Shown piece by piece: positions 54,291 to 64,000 of a stretch of DNA of 64,000 bases. The notes beneath the pieces were generated by a model. The model worked only from the letters and a program-made list of their open reading frames with translations, was not told where the DNA came from and made no database searches. Position 1 is the first letter of the stretch. Every line of letters begins with the position of its first letter. Both the position numbers and the translations under genes were made by a program. This DNA comes from Auriscalpium vulgare (Eukaryota; Basidiomycota; Agaricomycetes; Russulales; Auriscalpiaceae): contig JAHBBC010000022.1 in NCBI GenBank assembly GCA_019915015.1, positions 124,001 through 188,000 on the forward strand. Reading direction: 5' to 3'.

Positions 54291-55141
54291 CTGAAGCCGA
54301 ACTTGAACCTAAAGGTCAGTCGCTCACGTATCTTCGAGCGTATGGACGACTGACGCAAAATGAATCCCCAGGAACCATTTGTAGAAACAGACCATCGCCA
54401 TCTTTCGCGCCGTGCCCACCAGCACAAGCTCTGCCCCGGTCGAGTCCCAATATCTTACCTCATCGCCCCATCCGTGCAGTCGCTGGCAGCGGCGTCACCT
54501 TGGCAACACCTCGAGAGCGACTACAAGTCTACAACGTCTGTCTACAAACCCGAGCTCTCTGTATGCTGTCCGGAAGTATTTTTATGTTTCCTTATGTTAG
54601 TGCACCCGCTCCGAGCGAAAACACAAATATCGACGTCTCGCTCTGCGGTGCTGCGCTTCAATTGCGCCTCGAATCGCGCACAGCCTTCTGGGACCGCCTG
54701 CAACACGCTTTACATGCAATATCTTTGTGAAAGACCACCGTGACATAATGGTATTGAATATGCTCTTGCAGGCGCATTTATAGGGGTCAACGAGGGTGTA
54801 TCTGGCGACTTGGATTTACGATACACTGCCGTGTATTGGGATCGAAGAGGTACGCTCACCATATGATGCCTCCCGCCCAGCTTGTTTACTGACTGATTGT
54901 TTCCCCCTTCTCCAGCGATTACCAAACACCTTGCATCGCGCCTCCATTATTTTTCTTGCATACGATACGTGAGCCTCTTGTTGCCGTCAATTTCTTCATC
55001 CACTCTCGCACACTTGCACCAGCTGTACAGCCAGCTTGACGCCAGTTCACAATCGACTTGCCGTGCACGCATGGCGCCATACCTCGTCCGCTGCACACCG
55101 CATACTATCGGGCGCCCATCTGTCACCGCCCGCCCGTGGGT
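54291..55141. other. Intergenic, no gene seen
   Basis: Short ORFs only, no domain recognised. Ends at the LTR-like leader of the Gag element. Confidence 0.45.
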
Positions 55142-55443
55142 TGTAAGGTAGACGGTCATCGCACAAGTGCGATGACCTTCGAACGTTGAACACACGAGCT
55201 GGCGCTGGCGCCTGTAAAGCTCGGGCCGGGGGAGATGGACCGGTTGATCCGCATCGCGGATCAACCACGGATCAGTGTCACGTGGATGGCAGTAGTTAGG
55301 GCTCGCTCGTCGTCGACGAGCGGGCAGCACTCCTTTGTATATTACATCCACTCACGCCTTCGTGAATCCATCCCCCCACGTCTCTATACGTGGATTCGAT
55401 TCATTACGCGTGAGCCGTAAGCTACAAGGGCGTTCTCATTACA
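55142..55443 (+). mobile_element. Probable 5' LTR or leader of a Ty3-type element, hairpin-rich
   Basis: Begins tgtaag and ends ttaca, giving the TG...CA ends expected of an LTR with a 5-base inverted match, and lies 53 bases before the Gag ATG. It holds several exact hairpins: 55154-55177 (11-base arms, AA loop), 55242-55266 (11-base arms, ATC loop), 55305-55321 (8-base arms) and 55376-55393 (6-base arms). A matching 3' LTR was not seen in the window, so the LTR call rests on position and ends only. Confidence 0.45.
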
Positions 55444-55496
55444 CTTTTTTGAATCCCACACGGATACAAAACAGCGAATATAGAGACCCCCCGAGC

Positions 55497-57821
55497 ATGG
55501 CATCAGCCAAAAAGACCCCCTCCAGCGAGCCTCGCCGTTCGTCGAGACTCGCCGGCCCAACTTCGCAGAGCGAAGGCGGAACGGGTGTCACAGACACCCA
55601 ACCAATGATCCCTGAGTCAACGAGCATCACCCAGGGAACGCCCGACGACGTGCAAGGGCGAGACCGCACGTCGTCCCCGCTGTCGCCGGCACCTCCCGAC
55701 AACCTGCCCTCTGACAGAGGGAAGGGAAAAGGGAAGGCCCGCGCGCGGGAAGTACCCGAGGCCGTCGATCATAATGAGCAGACGGCCCCCGATGACGCTG
55801 AACCTGAAGTTGCGGAAGTCGATGAAGACTTGATCATCGCCCTCCGCAACTCGCGCAACGACATGCAGAACCCGTACGCCCGGCTGGGGAGCCCGTCAAG
55901 GTCCCAGCCGATGGCAGGGCCATCTGCACCGCGCCACGAGAACCGCGAAAACTTAGCACAATTGCGTGCCGCCGATCCGACCGAGCTCGCACGGAACGTA
56001 CGCATACGATTGATGCGCGGTGAGCGGTTACTGGCCACACTGCAGTCCCATGCTACGGCCACTAGTATGGCCGTGCAGGACTCAGCGGAAAGCATACGCG
56101 ACGCGTACGCGGCACTGCACACGTTGGAAGAGTATTACGCTGAGTCGGAACAGCCGCAGGACCACTCGGGGAGAAATTCGCCCGAGCAAACTGAGGCAGC
56201 CCCGGAGCCGCATCGCACTAATGCGATGCCGCCCCCGGAACGCGCAGAGACACCCGAGGAAGCCAACCGACGAGCTGCCGCGGATCGCCTCGCCGCGAGA
56301 CGGGCTCAGGTAAATGAGAGATTTGCCGCCGAAGCTAGGGAGCGCGCCATCGTCGCGGACGATGAAGCGCCCCCCCGCCATCAGGCTGGTCCACAGATTG
56401 CCGAACGGGACGACGCGAGGCGTGAAGAACCCCCGCATCGCGCGCCGCGGCACCTTGCCGATCCCAGATTGGATCAGAGGCAGTGGGACGATGAAGGGGA
56501 ACACGCGGTTCCCCCAATCGCCCGCCGCCCGATTCCCCCAGGACAAGGCCAGGGCCATGGGATGAACGACCCCCCACCCCGAGCCTACTCTGTGCTCGAG
56601 GCGGTACTGGACCGACTCATCGCCATGATCCGAGACCGCGTGGGCCGCGCGACTGTGCACGTCCCCGGACTCGGGAGAGCCTACAAAATTACGTTCCCCG
56701 ACACGTACGGGGGACAGGACAGCCTAGACGCATTCGAACTGTGGTTGAGTGCCATCCTCCGATGGATGAGACTCAACCACGTCACGGGTCCCGATCGAGA
56801 CGACGAACGGGTGACCATACTGGGATCCATGCTGGACGGCGAGGCCGCCAGATGGTACTCCCAGGAGATTGAATCGCCCATCCGTCTCATCCGCGACTGG
56901 ACCTTTGAGGACGCAATCGTGGCCCTTCACGGGCGGTTCATCCACTCTGCATCGGCGCAGGGCGCGGCGACCCGGTTCATGGCCACGCGATTCTCCAGGA
57001 AACGCGGGGTCGCCGGGTTCTACAACGAGCTGCGCGAGCGTTCCGCTCGAATGGTGGAACGACCCGATGAATACACGTTCAGGCGTGTATTCATCAGCGG
57101 CCTCCCAGAGGACATAGCGGACTTGCTTCTCCGAGTGAGAGGCATGTCCGCCGAGTACACTACCATGGAGACACTGCTAGCCACCGCAATCCAGGCGGAG
57201 GAGGGTAACCTCCTCATGACCACCTATCGCGAGCGCCAGCAGACTGCTAGCAAAGGCACCGGCACAGCGGGTCGGAGCAGCGGCACGGTCACGGAGCGCA
57301 GAACACCCACAACTGCCCCGCGCCCCGCCCCGCGCCTAACTCCCCGCCCGTCCCAGCGGCATAGGGCGGCCGGGGCGGCAGCTGCGCGCGCTGAACCGCG
57401 GGCGACGGAGCCCCCGCGAGCGAGCGGTGCGGTCACCACTGGGAGTCGCGACAGAGCCCCGTTCCGTGGAACGGCGGCCACTGGGCGAGCCCCGCCAGCG
57501 GCAGACCGACCCGTCAAATGCTACGCATGTGGGCAAATGGGACACTACTCCACCGACCCGAAGTGCCCCCAGTTCGGAAAACCACGACTGTTTGCCAGCC
57601 GAGTTGTCGACGACAACTCGGATGACGAACCTGTGGGTCCTGAAACTGGAGGAACCGACGCGTCGGCACCAGCAGATGACGCGGCGGACGACGAGGACGA
57701 TTTACCGATTGGGGAACACTACGAGTCCCCAGACGAGTACGCCGAGGACTTCGAATTCATCGACGACGCCATCGAAGACGATGACGACGATGATGAGGGT
57801 CCAGGCGTCCCTGTAGCTTAA
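55497..57821 (+). CDS. gag: Ty3/gypsy-type Gag polyprotein, 774 residues, no pol
   Basis: The chosen start at 55497 (MASAKKTPSSEPRRSSRLAG) follows the leader; the frame is open 54 codons further upstream, but that lies in the LTR-like DNA. The N-terminal ~330 residues are charged and low-complexity. The retrotransposon Gag fold spans roughly residues 370-570 (DAFELWLSAILRWMRLNH, WYSQEIESPIRLIRDWTFED, then a FISGLPEDIADLL helix). A zinc knuckle, CYACGQMGHYSTDPKCPQFG, has C-x2-C-x4-H-x6-C spacing, and the tail is very acidic. It would package element RNA in cytoplasmic particles. Protease, reverse transcriptase and integrase are absent downstream. The frame is undamaged over 774 codons, so either insertion is recent or the ORF is kept. 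Confidence 0.85.
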   Translation: MASAKKTPSSEPRRSSRLAGPTSQSEGGTGVTDTQPMIPESTSITQGTPDDVQGRDRTSSPLSPAPPDNLPSDRGKGKGKARAREVPEAVDHNEQTAPDDAEPEVAEVDEDLIIALRNSRNDMQNPYARLGSPSRSQPMAGPSAPRHENRENLAQLRAADPTELARNVRIRLMRGERLLATLQSHATATSMAVQDSAESIRDAYAALHTLEEYYAESEQPQDHSGRNSPEQTEAAPEPHRTNAMPPPERAETPEEANRRAAADRLAARRAQVNERFAAEARERAIVADDEAPPRHQAGPQIAERDDARREEPPHRAPRHLADPRLDQRQWDDEGEHAVPPIARRPIPPGQGQGHGMNDPPPRAYSVLEAVLDRLIAMIRDRVGRATVHVPGLGRAYKITFPDTYGGQDSLDAFELWLSAILRWMRLNHVTGPDRDDERVTILGSMLDGEAARWYSQEIESPIRLIRDWTFEDAIVALHGRFIHSASAQGAATRFMATRFSRKRGVAGFYNELRERSARMVERPDEYTFRRVFISGLPEDIADLLLRVRGMSAEYTTMETLLATAIQAEEGNLLMTTYRERQQTASKGTGTAGRSSGTVTERRTPTTAPRPAPRLTPRPSQRHRAAGAAAARAEPRATEPPRASGAVTTGSRDRAPFRGTAATGRAPPAADRPVKCYACGQMGHYSTDPKCPQFGKPRLFASRVVDDNSDDEPVGPETGGTDASAPADDAADDEDDLPIGEHYESPDEYAEDFEFIDDAIEDDDDDDEGPGVPVA

Positions 57822-58165
57822 TAGCAATACATACCAATGCTTGTCGGGCAATCCATTACATATATATACCGATCACACAATATATTATAATACACGCTTA
57901 GAACAGCCTGAAAAAATCGTGAAAAATACAAAATATATTACAGGGGGTCGGGTTGGGGGGCGGGGGAGCGGGAAAACCTCGGGAAATCGTCAAAAAGGTG
58001 TAGAAAATGCTCAAATAAAATGTAGAAAATGCTAAATTAATACAGGGGGTAGGGGTTCGGAGTTGGCCTGGTTCTATGTAGGCGTAGAGAGCCGCGTGTC
58101 TCTGGATATCAAAACATTGATAGAATTAGTATTTGGACAAAAAAAAAGAATTGGGGTACTTACCA
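57822..58165. other. AT-rich spacer with a G-quadruplex-type G run and a short direct repeat
   Basis: 57943-57972 on the plus strand has five G tracts of three to six G separated by one to three bases. A weaker second copy of 'tacagggggt' with following G tracts lies near 58039-58055, and 'gtagaaaatgct' occurs twice (about 58001 and 58022). No coding sequence. It could be the 3' end of the Gag element (polypurine-like) or an end of the KDZ element. Confidence 0.55.
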
Positions 58166-61100
58166 TTAGTCCACCTCCATGGGCTCGTCCTCCGGCCCTC
58201 CGATGCGAAATCCATCGTCTTCGCGACCCTCGAGGAACCGTACGGCATCCGCTCGAACATCCGCCCACTGGGTGGTGCATCGATCGGCGAGGCCATGGAA
58301 CATGGCGGCTTGCTTCGACGCATATGCTAGGAGGCCGTCGGACAGCTCAGGCGACGCGTTCGAGCGTGCTGACCCGCGTACAGTCCAGGCGCTGGACAGC
58401 CAGCGGTACGTCGCCTCGACCCTGCGCATATCTTCATGGACTTGCATGACTTCTTCCAGCCAGCGTGTGGATCTTGCACGGGTTTTGAACCACTCAATTT
58501 TGAGGTCTTGGAGAACAGCAGTTAGCAGGGACCTCCTGGGCATAGCACGATAACGCACCGTTTGACAGGCCCTCCTCCTCCCCTTCCTCGCCCGACGCCT
58601 CGGTGTACCAGATCCAAGGAAGTTTATAGCGACTTTCGCCGCTCGCTTCGCCGCCTCTACGGGACCGCAAGAACTCCAACACGCTGTCTTGATCTGCTTG
58701 ATCGATGGCGTCGATGAGGCGGGCACCGAGCCCAACGAGGTGGCCGTCCTCAAGCACTTGAAGCTTCTTCTCCCAATCGCCAGGCCCGACAAGACGCAGG
58801 TGCGCCGCACGATGCATGCGGTATGTTTCGGCATCGCGTTTGACCCCGACTTCAATACGGGCTTGAAGTGCACGCGCCCGCGTGTTCTTCCTCTGGCCAG
58901 TGACGTTCGTAATCTTGAATCGGTTCACGTAGGTTCGAAACCTGAGTTGATGCCGCACGCCGTCCAGGGCTTCACTTGTGGCGGCCAAACGCAGTTTTGC
59001 TTCAATGTCGACGAGCGTGCGGTCGCACAGCGCGTGCCGTTCACTAGCCCCGATGTCGGATGGCAGGTATAGCTTGATATTTTCGGGTCGGACGGTGGTG
59101 TGAGACAGTGTTGATTCATCGGCATCTATAATGGAGGCGACGTGGGGCATGTGGATCTCCTGGTCGGCACGGAATCGATGGATGAGGCGTAGGAGGGCCG
59201 TGCGAGACTCCTGCACCCGCGCGAGTTGGCTTGATGTGTCCCCGTCACCAGGACGCCTATCGAGCCGGAGTCGAAGCCTGGATGCATTGGTCATTACACG
59301 ACAAGCCCATGGAAGGCGGAGGCCACGTACTGCATGCTTTGAATACGTAGACCGGCCAGAATAAACGCGTTTGCCGCGGGCTGCGATGTTGTCAGCTCTT
59401 CGGATACAACGGCATCGTGGTCTTCTTCGGCCAGCTCCAGGCGCACATCCGCCACTGTGACGTCTGTAGAGATCAGTCAGTATGGAAAGCAGAGTGAATG
59501 AATATATCGTGAGACGTACCACTTGCGGGCCTGCGATAAGGGCTCGGCCCTTCCTCTGTAGCCTCCCAGCGCGCAATCTCCTCCTTCCATTCACCAAGTT
59601 CCTCGGGATGGTCGTCCTGCAGAGCGGTGGAGAAGTCGGTGAACACGTCGCCCTGGGCCGTCGCCTCCTGGATAGCGTTCTTGAGCCGCCGCGGCAGTGA
59701 GATCACTACAAATAGCATGAGACATGTTGAAATAAAAGGGAGGCAGAGCTACGTACGCATGCCCACGCATTTCCGCCAATTGGCATGCCCACAGTGATCG
59801 TCCAAGGTGTCGTGTCGCGCGCCCGGCCCCATCTCCTTCGTACTCGAGGCTGCGCCGTTGAGGTTGGACCAACTGCGCTCGGGGGCTTCTCCATCATTCT
59901 GCCCCGCACCAGGTTCGGACGGGAGGCTGAGCTTGCCTTGGCATTCCTCTCGATGTGCGGGGTGGTGAAACTTGGGGATGGCGTACCGCACGAAGCTCGG
60001 GAGGGACCACTGAGAGACGTCGGCCATGCGCTTGAGTATATTCTTGGACCACTGACATGCAATGTCATAGGATACAAGAAGCGATGAATTCTTGATGGAC
60101 TTGATCGTGCTGAAGAACATATAGTCCATATTGCAATATCTAGAAGGCGGAGGTGAGACGACGCATGGCTTGGTATGACTGCAACACGCACCTTTCACCC
60201 TTCTGAAGATCTCCCAAACCCACGGGCCTCCACATATCATGGCGTGCGCAAAAAACTCCTCCCACTCCGGTGACGCGTAGGCCCTTAGTGCTTTTGAGGT
60301 TCGCGGCGGCGAGGGCGGCAAACCGGGAGCATCCGCTCATCTTGCAGGTACGTCAGCGAGTGCGTCAATTCGAAACGGTACAACACGGCGTACCTCGTCC
60401 TGGTCAACGTAGTTTGCGAGATGCTGTTCGTACTCTGTGTCACCAACGAAATACGCCTTCCCTGTATTGAGGCCGGGGTCCATGGACTTCGAAGACCGTA
60501 AGCGATTTTTTAATCGAAAGTTTGCGTCGATGGCGAGGTTCAGACGGTATAGCCACCTGTAAAGAATGAGAACATGCAGCCTATATGTCCAGTGACTCGC
60601 ATACGTTCGGTTCGGAGGCGCCGATGCCCAGTCGTAAGGGAGATTGATGTCTGGGTGGGGGCACGCCGGGCACATCACTGCACACTCGCCATCCTTCGTG
60701 CCTGCGATGCCCGACTCGTCGTGCGCGCGCCCAGCTCTCTTGACCATGGTGATATGCCTCCATTGCCGTATCATTGTCATCCAGCTTGGCAATCGTTCCT
60801 GTGACGCGCGTTAAATAACGGCGGGTATGTGAGACAAGACGGGCGTACCGGTACGTCCATTAGCCCTGAATTATCTGTCTCGAACTCCATGGCCTTGTAC
60901 GCGTCGTATCCCGTAAGTTTACCGGCCAACGACAGGGTATGGAACTTGTCCAAGGCGTCAAAAGTTGCGGCGGTGCTGGGTTCAACTGTCGTCGCGGGCC
61001 ACCAGGATGCACGGAGGAGCTGCTGGCGCCGTTGGATACCGGCTGCGCGACCACAACCGCAAAAGTCGAGATTGATTTTGTGGATACCGTTTGTGTGGAG

Positions 61101-61936
61101 GATGGTGAAAACGCCACGCGCCGGCTCGCGCAGGCCACACGTCGTGCCGGGCGGGTGGTTGAGCTGCACGCGGAGACCAAGTGACGCGAGGGAGATCCGG
61201 ACAAAGAACGAGCCGTTCCATTTCTGTGGAACAATCGAGTGGTCAGCGGAAGCCGAAATGCCGAGAGTTCAAGACTCACCTCGACACGGTGCAGGGGATG
61301 CAGCGCATGGCATTTAACGGCGCATCGTGCACACGTCATGCCGCCGCCGAAGCAGTCACGACAGCGAATGGTGGCGTCTTCCTCGCCGTTGCAGCCGCCT
61401 GAGCATTTGTCCGCGCCTAGGTATGCGCCGCGTCCTTCGAGTCGTAGCACCTCGTCGAGGTACTCGTCGCGTAGAGGGATCCATGTGAGAAGAGGGAAAT
61501 CCTGCGGTAAGAAGCGGTCAGCTGAGAACGGGCGTGCGCAGAGCGCATGAAGGCGACGGACCGAGTTCTGGTATCGACGCGCGCGCCCAAGCGCTACGTC
61601 TGCAGGCGTTATGTGGACAACCTCGCCAACTTCATCGACACCCAACAGCCCTCCTTCGACAGCATCGGCAAGATCGTTGGCGACCGAAATGTTGTCATAG
61701 TCCCCACCAAAGGCGGCGTCCGGGTCGAGCTGGACAGACGAAGACCTCCTGGGTGCTGGCGCCGGGGTGACAGGCTGGAGCAGGTGGCGGGTTGGAACGA
61801 CATGGGTAGAGCGGCTGAGGAGACGGCGGCCGTCGGTGGAGGCCTGAAGAACTGTGGCTGATGTCTGCGAGCCAGCAGAGTCTTCAAACCATCCAGCATT
61901 GTTCGTCTTCTTCTTCTTGGATCTTTTGCTGGGCAT
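58166..61936 (-). CDS. KDZ (Kyakuja-Dileera-Zisupton) transposase with CxC2 cysteine cluster
   Basis: Multi-exon gene of about 1,000 residues or more. It starts MPSKRSKKKKTNNAGWFEDS at 61936. The CxC2-type cluster (about residues 180-225) shows C-x3-C, C-x2-C, C-x2-C and CHxxHPLHRVE, followed across a clean intron by KWNGSFFVRISLASLGLRVQ, HKINLDFCGC and ASWWPATTVEPSTAATFDAL. The KDZ part has MCPACPHPDINLP, WLYRLNLAIDANFRLKNR, GLRVTGVGGVFCARHDMWRP, CNMDYMFFSTIK, VSYDIACQWSKNIL (catalytic Asp region), GEAPERSWSNLNGAASSTKE (acidic residue region) and MGPGARHDTLDDHCGHANW. The C-terminal conserved block has TLVDIEAKLRLAATSEALDG and TNVTGQRKNTRARALQARIE; the end is EDEPMEVD. All joins tested keep frame, so it may be active. 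It lies 133 bases downstream of the TET/JBP-like gene, same strand. Confidence 0.9.
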
Positions 61937-62069
61937 GGTGGTGGCGTGACCGTGACTCGGACGCGTTGCGTGGGCGCTCAGTCTGACTCAACGAACCGCG
62001 GACAAGCTCACGTGACGATGTTTCAACGCAGTTCACATTCAACAAAGTAGTACTACCGGGCGTTTGTAG

Positions 62070-63751
62070 CTAATCGTCACCACCAAAAGCGTCCTGGATG
62101 TCCTGAGCCAGCTCATCGTATTTTGAAAAAAGATTGACCGCGTCGCGCCACCTCTGTCGCCGGTTGCGGTCCATCTGCGCCTTGGCCGCGGGATCCTCGG
62201 CTTCAAACTTCGCCTCAGTGCGATGGCCGTACGCGTTGTAGCGAAATATTCCGCCGGCGGTGTACTGCGTGATGGACGCACGCGTCTCGTGCACCCCGAT
62301 GGATATGTTGCCGTGAGGAAAGATGGCGGAGAGTATATTGATGACAGAGTGCGGGGGGAATTCGATGATGAGCCTCGCCTTGTGTAAGATAAGGTGCCCG
62401 CCAAATTTGGGATTGTAATCGCCGAGTGACATAATACTGCACCATCCGCAAGGGTAGTTCGCGCAGTCCACGTGGATGTTGGTGCACACGTTGGGGCCAA
62501 AGTTGTACGTGGTGGCGGCCCAGATAGAGTTGTCGTACGGAAGCTTCAGGGCGGGATCGTGGTCGAGAAGGTCCTGCATGTTCTTCTCGTACTCTTTGTA
62601 ATGCTTGGGGGACCCGAACGCGAAGGTGCCTATGGAAGAAAATCGTCAGAGCTGATGACGAGCTGGATGGCTGACAGCGTACTATTCATAAAGCCCGCGA
62701 ACCGCCGGACGCTCGGCCTCGTCTTTATCTCATGTACCAAGTCGTCGTTGCCATGCAGCGCCAGCGGCGAAGGCTCCTGCAAGTAATCGTCAGCGATGCG
62801 CCCCAACGTGGCAGGGTAGAAGTCACGCACGGTCTGACCGCCTCCAAATGATATGCCGGTTGCGATGGTTGGATAATTGCCTCGACGGTGCACAAGCTGG
62901 CCACTTGATAGCCGGAGTTTGACTCGCATGCGCGCCAAGGTGTCGTAGGCATCAACACCGTCGTCATCCCAGGTGGCATCGTCCGCCGGGCGTCCTGCGA
63001 GGGTGCCAAGAATGCGCCCCTTCGAATCTATAATGGCCATAAGTCGGCTTTGCAAGACCTGTCAGCGCGTCCTGTGCAAAGTTAGTCGGAGGAGTACACA
63101 CCGGCCGTCCCACCCTACATAGTGAAAGCCCGCGGAGGTATACTTCTTGATTGCGAGAACCGTGCTTGACGGCAGGAGATGATCCCGCATGCCCACCCAT
63201 CCGTTTCGCGTGTGCGGCATCTTCTCGGCCAGCAGACGGACTTCTATCTTCTTTGGCTTGCTGTACTTAACAACCGTGCGTGCACGGACCTTGTACACCA
63301 TCACGCGCTCCGACTTTCTTTTGTTGTCCTTCAGGCGCTGGCGTCGAAGCTTTGCGTGGTACTTGCGCTTGCTGCACTCCGCTTCTTCGTCGCCTGGTGC
63401 TGAACGGTGGGGTGGCCTGCAGACGTCCGGGTCAGCATCCCTTACGACAGCCCGAGGAGAGAGAGGTGGGACGTACGCCTGTGGGGCGGGAGGTGTGGGC
63501 GCGGTTGCAACGCCGGATGCGGCTGCTGCCGCTTCGAACGCCTCGTCGTCGCGCTCAATAGCGCCGTCAATCAGCTGCTCAACCTCACAATCATCCGGAA
63601 TACGAATCAGTGATCCTGGTAGAAGAGGCTGCGCGTTTGAAAGCTCAGCAGGAATGTCGTACGGCGAGAATATGCGCTTGGAACGCGTCTGCTGGGGGAA
63701 TCAGAGCGGGGTGCGTATGCACGCAAAATTAAGACGCACCTGGCGAGACAT
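62070..63751 (-). CDS. TET/JBP-like 2-oxoglutarate/Fe(II) dioxygenase
   Basis: Nuclear enzyme class that oxidises methylated or other bases in nucleic acid. Start ATGTCTCGCCAG at 63740-63751, short intron, then QTRSKRIFSPYDIPAELS. A Lys/Arg-rich linker follows (KYHAKLRRQRLKDNKRKSER). Further: YVGWDGRC, LMAIIDSKGRILGTLAGRP and ATGISFGGGQTVRDFYPATL. After an intron at 62630-62682 comes FMNSTFAFGSPKHYKEYEKN. The catalytic double-stranded beta helix follows: NFGPNVCTNIHVDCANYPCG (H-x-D iron ligands), MSLGDYNPKFGGHLILHKAR, IEFPPHSVINILSAIFPHGN (candidate distal His) and ETRASITQYTAGGIFRY (Arg for 2-oxoglutarate). Stop at 62070. The intron near 63059-63100 is short and its edges uncertain. Agaricomycete TET/JBP genes are known to be expanded and linked to KDZ transposons, as here. 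Base specificity unproven. Confidence 0.82.
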
Positions 63752-64000
63752 TGACGCGCTTTCGACGGACTACAGCACGCCTTTTGAAAATACCGTGATA
63801 GTCCTAGCATTTTCAGGTCAGCAAGCTGCAGCGCCACGAACGCCGGAGGCGGGGAACAGAAGGCGGCCCGCCGCTACGCGACATGACCAACGCGCGCCCA
63901 GCGGTCCCGGTAGGGCTCTCGTCAAGGGTTGCGTTGGATTACAGTCGGCGTGAAGCACCTGCAGCCGGTTTTCGCATGCGGTCCCGGTAGGGAGCTCGAC
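63752..64000. other. Upstream DNA of the TET/JBP-like gene with a 15-base direct repeat
   Basis: gcggtcccggtaggg occurs at 63901-63915 and again at 63978-63992. No gene seen. Possible promoter or terminal region of the KDZ element, whose end may lie outside the window. Confidence 0.5.

Noticed and set aside
55444..55475. gaatcccac piece after the LTR-like leader as a tRNA gene or primer-binding site
   Set aside because: It resembles a tRNA T-arm but no cloverleaf can be drawn, and it does not begin with TGG as most primer-binding sites do.
55335..55496. Upstream start for Gag at 55335 (54 extra residues)
   Set aside because: Those codons lie mostly in the hairpin-rich LTR-like leader; the ATG at 55497 follows the leader and begins a typical charged Gag N-terminus.
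58179..59700. Plus-strand ORFs across the KDZ gene (for example 58179-58553 and 58689-59072)
   Set aside because: Antisense to conserved KDZ transposase exons and without recognisable domains.

Overview
The window looks like accessory, transposon-rich DNA of an agaricomycete (mushroom-forming) fungus. The genes have many short spliceosomal introns (about 50-60 bases, GT...AG). The families present are typical of that class: a KDZ transposase with a cysteine cluster, a TET/JBP-type oxygenase beside it, DUF6533 membrane proteins, expanded BTB/POZ genes, DUF2235-WD40 fusions, a UbiA-type prenyltransferase, and a tiny CaaX-ended pheromone-precursor-like gene. The order or species cannot be told from this sequence alone. 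Exon structures were worked out by hand from frame continuity, GT/AG signals and family conservation.

Layout. 1-9 kb holds two intact minus-strand genes, an MFS monocarboxylate-type transporter (1812-3627) and an alpha/beta hydrolase (6219-7601). They have unrelated products but share a duplicated ~450-base upstream region that runs through the start codon. 9-32 kb is an old tandem duplication of a ~9-11 kb unit. Each unit carries a multi-exon gene joining an N-terminal DUF2235 hydrolase to seven C-terminal WD40 repeats, with a BTB relic just downstream. Unit 2 (27943-31177) reads as intact. Unit 1 (16497-19734) has frame breaks in its first WD40 repeats. Unit 1 was later hit by two nested non-autonomous DNA transposons (10920-13289 and, inside it, 11937-13268), and unit 2 keeps the empty site. 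Much of the rest of both units is degenerate repeat sequence.

32-55 kb contains a frameshifted BTB gene, a 39-residue CaaX precursor (36687-36806), a DUF6533 membrane protein, small secreted-protein genes (one tandem family, partly broken), a UbiA-family prenyltransferase, two intact BTB genes that share a tiny last exon, and the C-terminal relic of an S53 peptidase. 55-64 kb is mobile-element territory: a Ty3-type Gag ORF without pol behind a hairpin-rich LTR-like leader, then a KDZ transposase and a TET/JBP-like dioxygenase head to tail on the minus strand.

No rRNA, tRNA, CRISPR or bacterial-type operon was seen. The most promising material is the CaaX precursor, the DUF2235-WD40 pair (putatively acylated hydrolase plus repeat sensor), the KDZ-TET/JBP pair, the nested transposons with a preserved empty site, and the shared promoter of the two 5' genes.
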